A DNA stretch of 64,000 nt from Actinoplanes sp. SE50/110. Lineage in GTDB: Bacteria > Actinomycetota > Actinomycetes > Mycobacteriales > Micromonosporaceae. A program made the position numbers and the translations under genes. Numbering within the stretch: the stretch's first letter is position 1; each line of letters opens with the position of its first letter. The stretch covers positions 6,171,001 through 6,235,000 of the forward strand of contig NZ_LT827010.1 in the NCBI RefSeq assembly GCF_900119315.1, given 5' to 3'. The notes under the pieces were generated by a model that was given only the letters and a program-made list of their open reading frames with translations, had not been told where the DNA came from and did not search any database. Below are positions 57,974-64,000 of the stretch, one piece after another.

Positions 57974-58309
57974 TCAGGCCGGGGTGACCCAGTTTCCGGG
58001 GGTGGTGCGCAGCGCCCGGACCAGGTCGGGGGCGGCGCGGTAGGTGACGTGGCCGCGCGGGCAGGTCAGGGTGTAGATCAGGTCGGCGTGGTGGCGGAGC
58101 AGCATGGCCTGCAGGGTGGCGCGGTCCGGGTCGCCGGGGAGGTCGCCGGCGAGCAGTTCGCGTTCGACGGCGGCGCTGCGGCGGGGCATGATCTCCCAGC
58201 CGGCCGGGGCCCGGAGCATCAGCTGGGCCGGGAAACGGCGGTGGAGGGCGTCGGCGAGCACGTCGCCGCAGGCCGGGCAGAGCAACTGCTTGCGCACCGT
58301 CCATCCCAT
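57974..58309 (-). CDS. Small zinc-ribbon protein (CpXC-like)
   Basis: 111 residues. ATG 58309 (MGWTVRKQLLCPACGD) is chosen over an Arg-rich extension to 58528. CPACGD near residue 11 and CPRGHVTYRA near residue 85 give the four ligands (C, C, C, H) of a zinc ribbon, with a helical middle (ATLQAMLLRHHADLIY). The CpXC family often lies with accessory genes; function unknown. It reads toward the nucleosidase remnant. Confidence 0.65.
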   Translation of the reverse strand: MGWTVRKQLLCPACGDVLADALHRRFPAQLMLRAPAGWEIMPRRSAAVERELLAGDLPGDPDRATLQAMLLRHHADLIYTLTCPRGHVTYRAAPDLVRALRTTPGNWVTPA

Positions 58310-58511
58310 GGGCCCAGCCTGCACCAGTTGCCCCGGCGGTGCCAGTCGGGTTGCGAGACGGACGGATCGGGTATCCGCATCCGTAGCTGCTGATCTTCCC
58401 GCGACGACGCGATCGGGGGGACGACGCGATGCGGAGCGACGAGGCGGGGGGCGCCGACGGCGAGGCGATGGCGGCCGACGACGCGATGGCGAGCGACGAA
58501 GGGTGGCGGGG

Positions 58512-58937
58512 ATGACGACGCCGAACACCGGGATCGAGCTGGTGAGGCTGAGCGACAGCGACCAGATGGTCGGCGACCCGGCCGAGGACGTCCGCGGCCG
58601 GCAGGTGCGGGACCGGGACGGGCACGAGCTCGGCCGGGTCGACGACCTGCTGATCGACCCGGCCGAGCACCGGGTGCGGATGCTGTGCGTGGCGCACGGC
58701 GGGATTCTCGGCTTCGGCGCGACCTCGTCGTTCGTGCCGATCGAGGCGATCCGGGCGATCGACGACGACGTGGTGCACGTGAGCGAGCCGAAGCAGATCG
58801 TGGCCGAGGCGCCGCGGTACGACCCGGCGCTGATCGACGCGAGCGAGTACTACAACGAGTTGTACCGGCACTACGGGTACGCGCCGTTCTGGAGTGGCGG
58901 CTACCTGTACCCCGGATATCCGTACTACCGCATCTGA
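58512..58937 (+). CDS. PRC-barrel domain protein
   Basis: 141 residues. ATG 58512 with GGGTGGCGGGG upstream. The PRC-barrel core is DVRGRQVRDRDGHELGRVDD followed by LLIDPAEHRVRMLCVAHGG and SSFVPIEAIRAIDDDVVHVS. The C-terminal 40 residues are Tyr/Gly-rich (YYNELYRHYGYAPFWSGG). Such proteins are often stress-induced and bind RNA or membranes. GACGACGCGATG-type near-repeats fill the upstream 58400-58500. The 3' end overlaps the ABC exporter gene by 13 bp. Confidence 0.85.
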   Translation: MTTPNTGIELVRLSDSDQMVGDPAEDVRGRQVRDRDGHELGRVDDLLIDPAEHRVRMLCVAHGGILGFGATSSFVPIEAIRAIDDDVVHVSEPKQIVAEAPRYDPALIDASEYYNELYRHYGYAPFWSGGYLYPGYPYYRI

Positions 58938-60646
58938 TCGGCGCGGTGCCAGGACCGCCACAGCGCGGCGTAGGAGCCGCCGGCGGCGATCAGCTCGTCG
59001 TGCGTGCCGAGTTCGATGATCCGGCCGTCGTCCAGCACCGCGACCCGGTCCGCGTCGTGTGCGGTCTGCAGGCGGTGGGCGATGGCGATCACGGTACGGC
59101 CGTGCAGGACCGCCGCGAGCGCCCGTTCCGCGTCGCGGGCGGCGGTCGGGTCGAGCAGCGCGGTCGCCTCGTCCAGGATCACCGTGTGCGGGCCGGCTAG
59201 CAGCACCCGGGCCAGCGCCAGCTGCTGTGCCTGCGCCCCGTCCAGCGGCTGCGCGCCGAGGTCACGGTCGAGGTCGTCGGCCCAGGTGGCGCCGACCGTG
59301 GCGAGTGCCCGGCGCAGCTCGTCGTCCGGCGCGGCGACCATCAGGTTGTCCCGCAGCGACTCGCGGAACACGTGGTGATCCTGGGTGACCAGGACCACCT
59401 GGCGGCGCAGCAGCTCGGGCGGCAGGCCGGCGATCGGCACCCCGCCGACGGTGACGGTGCCCGCGGTGGGCCGGTCGACGCCGGCGAGCAGCCGGCCGAG
59501 AGTGGACTTGCCGGCCCCGGACAGGCCGACGACGGCGAGCCGCTCCCCCGGTCGTACGGTCAAGTGGATGTCGTGCAGAACGTCGCGGCCGGAGTCGTAG
59601 GCGAACCGCACGTCGCGGACCTCGATCCGGTCGCCGTCCGGCGTGCGGTCCCGGATCACCGGCGGCGCCTCGATCCGGACCAGGCCCTCGACCCGGGCGA
59701 ACGACGCCGCGGCCGACTGCAGCTGCTCGATCCGGATCAGCAGCGTGTCCAGTGGGTTGATCAGCTGCCGCAGGTAGAGCACGGCCGCGCCGACGGTGCC
59801 GAGGCTGACCCGGTGGTGCAGGTAGAGGTAGCCGCCGAGCAGCAGGACCAGCATCACCGGCACCGCGTAGAAGGTCTCGGTGACCGGGAAGAACACGCTG
59901 CGCAGGCGGAGTGTGAACAGGCGGGTGCGGCGGGTCTCGTCGATCGCCGCGTGCCCGGCCGCGAGCCGCCGGTCGGCCAGCCCGAACGCCTCGACGGTGC
60001 GGGCGCCGGAGGTGGTCGCGGCCAGCTCGTCGGCCAGCCACGAGTTCGACTCGCCCTCGCGCAGGTAGGCGTCCCGGGCGCGGCGCAGATACCACCGGGT
60101 GGCGAACCAGATGCCGGAGAGGCCGAGCACGCCGACGATGCCGAGCAGCGGGTCGAGCAGCACCACGGCGACCACGATGAAGACCATCTCGGCCAGGCCG
60201 ATCAGGATCCTGGGCAGCACGTCGCGCAGGGTGGTGGCGACCGCGTCGACGTCGGTGGTGCCGCGGGCCGCGAGGTCGCCGGCCGGGACCCGCTCGACCA
60301 CCGAGGCGGGCAGGCTCAGCGCGCGGCGCAGGAACGTCTCCCGGATCCGGGCCGAGGTGCGCTCGCCGAACCGGAAGGCCAGTGCGAGGGCGAACCGGGA
60401 CAGCAGGACCTGGGCGATCGCGCAGCCGAGCACGGCCAGGGCCAGCCGGTCGACCGCGTGCACCCCGCCGCCGGTGGCGACCGTGTCGATCACCCGGCCG
60501 AGCAGCCACGGCGAGCCGAGGCCGGCGAGCGCGGCCAGCGAGTTCAGCAGGGTCATCGCGGCGACCGAGCGCTTGTCGGCGGCGATCAGAGCGAGCGCGG
60601 CCCGGGCCACCTGCCGCTGGTCGGCGATCGGCAGGGCGGCGCTCAC
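58925..60646 (-). CDS. Heterodimeric ABC exporter subunit B (degenerate signature)
   Basis: 573 residues, GTG overlapping the stop of subunit A. Six-helix membrane domain (residues 20-310), then NBD with canonical Walker A VVGLSGAGKSTLG, Q-loop VLVTQDHHVF and Walker B HTVILDEATALLD with catalytic Glu. The signature is LDGAQAQQLALAR instead of LSGGQ. Read with subunit A, this supplies the working Walker A/B of the single consensus ATP site. It should export a drug, lipid or peptide from the cytoplasm. Confidence 0.93.
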   Translation of the reverse strand: MSAALPIADQRQVARAALALIAADKRSVAAMTLLNSLAALAGLGSPWLLGRVIDTVATGGGVHAVDRLALAVLGCAIAQVLLSRFALALAFRFGERTSARIRETFLRRALSLPASVVERVPAGDLAARGTTDVDAVATTLRDVLPRILIGLAEMVFIVVAVVLLDPLLGIVGVLGLSGIWFATRWYLRRARDAYLREGESNSWLADELAATTSGARTVEAFGLADRRLAAGHAAIDETRRTRLFTLRLRSVFFPVTETFYAVPVMLVLLLGGYLYLHHRVSLGTVGAAVLYLRQLINPLDTLLIRIEQLQSAAASFARVEGLVRIEAPPVIRDRTPDGDRIEVRDVRFAYDSGRDVLHDIHLTVRPGERLAVVGLSGAGKSTLGRLLAGVDRPTAGTVTVGGVPIAGLPPELLRRQVVLVTQDHHVFRESLRDNLMVAAPDDELRRALATVGATWADDLDRDLGAQPLDGAQAQQLALARVLLAGPHTVILDEATALLDPTAARDAERALAAVLHGRTVIAIAHRLQTAHDADRVAVLDDGRIIELGTHDELIAAGGSYAALWRSWHRADQMR

Positions 60647-62307
60647 CGGTCGTCGCCGAACACGCGGGTGACCAGGGCGCGGTAGCCGGGGTCGGTGTCG
60701 AGCAGCTCGCGGTGTGTGCCGCTGGCGGCGACCCGGCCGGCGACCAGGTAGTGCACCGTGTCGGCGCGGTCGAGCAGCACCGGCGAGGTGGTGGCGACCA
60801 CGGTGCCGCGGCCCCGGCGGGCGGCGGCCAGGCGTTCGGCGATGGCCGACTCGGTGTGCGCGTCGACCGCCGAGGTGGGCTCGGCCAGCAGCAGCATCTC
60901 CGGGTCGGCGTGCACCGCCCGGGCCAGCCGGAGCCGCTGCCGCTGGCCGCCGGAGAGGTTGCGTCCGTCCCCTTCGACGTGCCGGCCCAGGTCGTCGGCC
61001 ACGTCGTGCGCCACCGCGGTGTCGATCGCGACCCGGATCAGGTCGTCGTCCGGGTCGTGGCGGCCGGCGACCACGTCGCGCAGCGGGCCGGCGAACAGGG
61101 CGGCGGCGTTCTCGGCCACCAGGATCCGGTCGCGGACCGCATCCCGGTCCAGCCGGTCGAGGCGGTGGCCGGCCCAGGTGGCGCCGCCCGGCGTGTACCG
61201 GCCGAGGCGGTCCAGCACCTCCACCGCGTCGGCCGGGCGGGCGCCGGCCAGCGCGGTCAGCCGGCCGGGCTCGGCGGTCACCCCGGACTCCGGGTCGTGC
61301 AGCGCGGCCGGGCCGGGCGGGGGCGGGTCGCCGGCCGGGTCGTCCAGCGGCAGGCGCAGGAAGGCGGTGACCCGGCGGGCGCCGACCACCCCGTACGCCA
61401 GATCGAAGCCGCAGAAGATCAGCACACTGGCCGGGATGACCAGCAGCGCGGTGTAGCCGTAGACCGCGGTCAGCTCGCCGACGGTGATCTCGCCGGTCAC
61501 CGCCATCCGGGCGGCGACCCAGACCACCCCGGCCAGGAAGATCATCGGCAGCCCGTCGCCGAGCGCGTTCACCCAGCTGGACGGGCGGCCCACCCGGTAG
61601 CCCTGATCGCGCAGCCGGGCCGACTCGCGCACATAGCGCTCCAGGTGGGTGGCACTGCCGCCGAGCCCGCCCAGCACCCGCAGGCCGCCGATCACGTCGA
61701 CCAGCCGGGCGTTCAGCGCGCCCTGTCGCTCCCGGTATCGCGAGCCGGCCCGCTGAGTGCCGGCCAGCAGCGGGATGACCAGCAGCGCGAGCAGCGGCAC
61801 CCCGGCCAGCACGACCAGGGACAGGATCGGGGCGGTGTGGCCGAGCAGCACGCCGATCGTGATGCAGGCCAGCACCGAGCCGACGCCGACACCGCCCACG
61901 TTCATCCCCCGGCCGATCTGCCACACGTCGGAGATGCCGATGGTGACCACCTCGCCCGCGGTGATCCGACGGGGCAGCGCGGCACCGAGCCGGACCGCGT
62001 GGGTGAGCACCAGGTCGGCGGTGCGCAGCGCGGCGTCGACCCGCAGCCGGGTCATGTTGCGGTGGCGCAGGATGCCGAGGATCGCATTCGCCAGGCCGAC
62101 CGCGAGCACCCCGAACGACCAGGCGACCAGCGGCCCGGGTCGGCGCGGCGTGACCCCCTGGTCGATCGCCTGCTGGATCAGCCAGGGCATCGCGGCCAGG
62201 CTGAAGAACCACAGCGAGCCGAACGTCATGCCGAGCGCCAGCCGCCCCCTGACCTGCCCGGCCAGCCACCACAGATAACGCCCGGGTCCCCGTCGCACAC
62301 CTGACAT
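60643..62307 (-). CDS. Heterodimeric ABC exporter subunit A (degenerate Walker A/B)
   Basis: 554 residues. Six-helix membrane domain, then an NBD in which no GxxGxGKST is found; the position reads RLTALAGARPADA. Walker B is LLLAEPTSAVD (D to A before the E). The signature LSGGQRQRLRLARA is intact. It therefore cannot bind ATP normally at its own site but completes subunit B's site. It starts at ATG 62307 and is translationally coupled to subunit B. The asymmetry is more extreme than in typical BmrCD or TM287/288 pairs. Confidence 0.92.
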   Translation of the reverse strand: MSGVRRGPGRYLWWLAGQVRGRLALGMTFGSLWFFSLAAMPWLIQQAIDQGVTPRRPGPLVAWSFGVLAVGLANAILGILRHRNMTRLRVDAALRTADLVLTHAVRLGAALPRRITAGEVVTIGISDVWQIGRGMNVGGVGVGSVLACITIGVLLGHTAPILSLVVLAGVPLLALLVIPLLAGTQRAGSRYRERQGALNARLVDVIGGLRVLGGLGGSATHLERYVRESARLRDQGYRVGRPSSWVNALGDGLPMIFLAGVVWVAARMAVTGEITVGELTAVYGYTALLVIPASVLIFCGFDLAYGVVGARRVTAFLRLPLDDPAGDPPPPGPAALHDPESGVTAEPGRLTALAGARPADAVEVLDRLGRYTPGGATWAGHRLDRLDRDAVRDRILVAENAAALFAGPLRDVVAGRHDPDDDLIRVAIDTAVAHDVADDLGRHVEGDGRNLSGGQRQRLRLARAVHADPEMLLLAEPTSAVDAHTESAIAERLAAARRGRGTVVATTSPVLLDRADTVHYLVAGRVAASGTHRELLDTDPGYRALVTRVFGDDR

Positions 62308-62340
62308 CCTGCCTGGGGCGACCGGCCGGCGGGAAGAGGA

Positions 62341-62868
62341 TTATCGCAGCGCGCGCCGCATCCGCAGGCTGCGGATGTGATCGTCCTCTCGGGACAGATC
62401 GGCCTGCACGGTCGCCATCGGCTGGAAGCCGCGTGAGCGGTAGAAGCCGATCCCGGGGCCGTCACCGAGGAACACCGACAGCCACACCTCGGTGCCGCCG
62501 GCCTCCCGGATCTGCGCGATCACCCGGTCCAGCAGCAGCGTGCCCAGTCCGCGGCCGCGCTCCGCCGGATCCAGATAGATCAGGTGCAGCTCGCCGATCC
62601 CGGGCCGGGTCAGGCCGCCGCCGGCCGCGCCGACCAGCCGGTCACCCTCCTCGGCGACCTGGTAGCCGAACCAGCGCGGCGGGTCGGCCGGCACCTGACG
62701 CGCGACCCGGGCCGCGCCGAAACAGATGCCGGCGGTCCGCTCGATGTAGCCGGGCGGGAGCAGCTCACGGTAGGCAGCCCGATACGCGGCCGTGCAGATC
62801 TCCGCTATCCGGTCGGCGTCCATGTCGGTCGCGGGTCGGGCGACGGCGGCGAGCGATGGTCCTGGCAC
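62341..62868 (-). CDS. GNAT family N-acetyltransferase
   Basis: 175 residues from GTG 62868; a TACCCT -10 just upstream suggests a leaderless transcript. The acetyl-CoA motif is LIYLDPAERGRGLGTLLLDR near residue 96 (R-G-x-G-L/G), followed by FLGDGPGIGFYRSRGFQP. It resembles RimI/PhnO-like acetyltransferases. 33 bp separate it from the ABC exporter operon, so it may be cotranscribed upstream of it; the substrate is unknown. Confidence 0.88.
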   Translation of the reverse strand: MPGPSLAAVARPATDMDADRIAEICTAAYRAAYRELLPPGYIERTAGICFGAARVARQVPADPPRWFGYQVAEEGDRLVGAAGGGLTRPGIGELHLIYLDPAERGRGLGTLLLDRVIAQIREAGGTEVWLSVFLGDGPGIGFYRSRGFQPMATVQADLSREDDHIRSLRMRRALR

Positions 62869-62956
62869 GGCAGACAGGGTAGATCAATCCCGGGACGCGA
62901 TCCGATCGCGCGGCACCCGGGCGGTGCGCCGGTTGCCGGAACACCGCGGCCGGCCC

Positions 62957-63397
62957 TCAGTCCTCGACCACCCGCGGACTGCCGTTCACACAGGCGAACC
63001 GCACCTTCACCCGGACGTGGTCGTCCCGCACGCCGCGGAACTCCCCTTCGCGGGCACTCTGCTCGTGCACCGCGAAACCCTGCGCCGGGGACATCGAGGT
63101 GATCCCGTCGCAGTCGGCGACCACCGTGCCGCCCCGGGTCGGGAACGAGGACACCACCGGGGTCGTCGGGGCGGCGGTCGCCGGCGACGCGGTGGGCAGC
63201 GCCGACGTCGGGATCGGAGCCGGCCCGGCCTGCGCGAGTTCCCGCTCCACGTCCGCCTCGCTGCGCGCGGTGTCCGCCTCCCGATTCGTCAGGCCGGCCC
63301 CGACCAGGCCGATCCCGACCACCCCGACGAGCACGGCGAGGACCGCCGCGACCACCCACCCCGCGACGATCACCACACGCTGTCCCACTCGGCTCAC
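62957..63397 (-). CDS. Single-pass membrane protein with extracytoplasmic domain
   Basis: 146 residues. One N-terminal transmembrane helix (VVIVAGWVVAAVLAVLVGVV), a Pro/Thr/Ala/Ser-rich stalk (residues 55-80) and a small C-terminal domain containing VVADCDGITSMSPAQGFAV and VKVRFACVNGSP, two cysteines that may form a disulfide outside the cell. It is divergent from the OmpR-type regulator gene with 102 bp between starts, suggesting control by that regulator. Confidence 0.7.
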   Translation of the reverse strand: MSRVGQRVVIVAGWVVAAVLAVLVGVVGIGLVGAGLTNREADTARSEADVERELAQAGPAPIPTSALPTASPATAAPTTPVVSSFPTRGGTVVADCDGITSMSPAQGFAVHEQSAREGEFRGVRDDHVRVKVRFACVNGSPRVVED

Positions 63398-63499
63398 CGG
63401 GCCACTATGCGCCCGGGATCGCTAAGCCGCCGCCGGGACCGGGATAAGGGACGGTTAAGAACCGCCCGGGCGGCCCGGCCCAGCCGATACCGTGCAGCC

Positions 63500-64000
63500 G
63501 TGGCGAGACTGCTGTTGATCGAGGACGACCCGGCGATCCGGAACACCCTGCTGCGCGCCCTGCGGGATCGTGGGCACGCGGTGGCCGCGGCGCCCGCGGC
63601 GATGGCGGGACTCCAGACCGCCCTGGCCGAACGACCGGACCTGATCGTCCTCGACCTGGGCCTGCCCGACCTCGACGGCCGGGAGCTGCTGCGGATGCTG
63701 CGCGCGGTCAGCCGGACCCCGGTGATCGTCGCGACCGCCCGGGACGAGGAGACCGAGATGGTCCGGCTGCTCGACGCGGGTGCCGACGACTACGTGGTGA
63801 AACCGTTCACCGCGGCGCAGTTGGACGCGCGGATCCGGGCCGTGCTGCGGCGCGGCTCCGCCACCCCCGGCGAGACGGAACCGGCCCTGGTCGTCGGCGG
63901 GCTGCGGATCGACGTGGCGGCCCGCGAGGTCACCCTGGACGGGACCGGGGTCGACCTCACGCCCCGCGAATTCGACCTGCTGCACCACCTCGCGGCGCGG
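63500..64000 (+). CDS. OmpR/PhoB-type response regulator (3' partial)
   Basis: GTG at 63500. The receiver domain is complete: ARLLLIEDDPAIRNTLLRAL, phospho-acceptor D in LIVLDLGLPDLDG near residue 52, T in VIVATARD and K in DYVVKPFTA. The DNA-binding domain begins LRIDVAAREVTL and is cut at LTPREFDLLHHLAAR by the window end. A sensor kinase gene is expected downstream. GATACC before the start may be its -10; no SD is evident. Confidence 0.92.
   Translation, partial: MARLLLIEDDPAIRNTLLRALRDRGHAVAAAPAAMAGLQTALAERPDLIVLDLGLPDLDGRELLRMLRAVSRTPVIVATARDEETEMVRLLDAGADDYVVKPFTAAQLDARIRAVLRRGSATPGETEPALVVGGLRIDVAAREVTLDGTGVDLTPREFDLLHHLAAR

Overview
The window is very GC-rich DNA (roughly 70% or more by eye) with dense genes, GTG/TTG starts, 4-bp start/stop overlaps and several apparently leaderless starts. 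Its content includes a SARP/NB-ARC regulator, a cellobiose-type ABC operon under a LacI repressor, a Tat-exported phospholipase C, a FadR-like operon and c-di-GMP enzymes. This points to a chromosomal segment of a filamentous actinomycete. Micromonosporaceae (an Actinoplanes-like genus) is my best guess, but it is inference and was not tested against any database.

Layout. 1-3254: 3' part of a polysaccharide locus (O-antigen-ligase-like protein, exported helical-barrel protein, FemAB-like acyltransferase). 3264-10296: FAD monooxygenase, membrane diguanylate cyclase, MOSC protein and a large HEAT-like repeat protein. 10297-15156: an accessory stretch with a beta-propeller protein, a broken membrane ORF preceded by a 15-bp tandem repeat, a GNAT enzyme, three orphan proteins and a pseudogene tail. 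15157-23403: a DMT-like transporter and the main exopolysaccharide block (aminotransferase-fold protein, priming sugar transferase, UDP-sugar dehydrogenase, CapD-type dehydratase, and a divergent glycosyltransferase with a VanZ protein). 23589-31048: LuxR regulator, drug exporter, CPBP protease, an EF-G-like GTPase behind a 28-codon leader ORF, and a membrane protein. 31049-33270: NarL-type two-component pair and an orphan protein. 33337-39122: beta-glucoside uptake operon with operators and LacI repressor. 39124-40194: an array of ten tRNA genes on the minus strand, headed by a mini-ORF and a hairpin with a T-tract. 40348-44833: small acidic protein, MFS exporter with TetR regulator, and a FadR-like operon with a sterol desaturase and a lysoplasmalogenase. 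44847-53230: GGDEF-EAL protein, DrrAB-type exporter, SARP regulator. 53285-58937: phospholipase C, PLDc_N-like protein, NrtR-like Nudix regulator, and a possible conflict-system remnant (truncated nucleosidase plus partner). 58925-64000: asymmetric heterodimeric ABC exporter, GNAT, membrane protein, and a response regulator cut by the window edge.

How parts work together. The two polysaccharide blocks plausibly assemble and export one lipid-linked polymer. The LacI operators suggest that beta-glucoside import and hydrolysis are repressed and that the repressor controls itself. The FadR-type palindrome overlaps the promoter of the operon encoding its own regulator and two membrane-lipid enzymes. 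The most unusual items are the tRNA array with its leader, the EF-G-like gene with a duplicated translation-start region, and the nucleosidase/partner pair sharing a NARVG motif.
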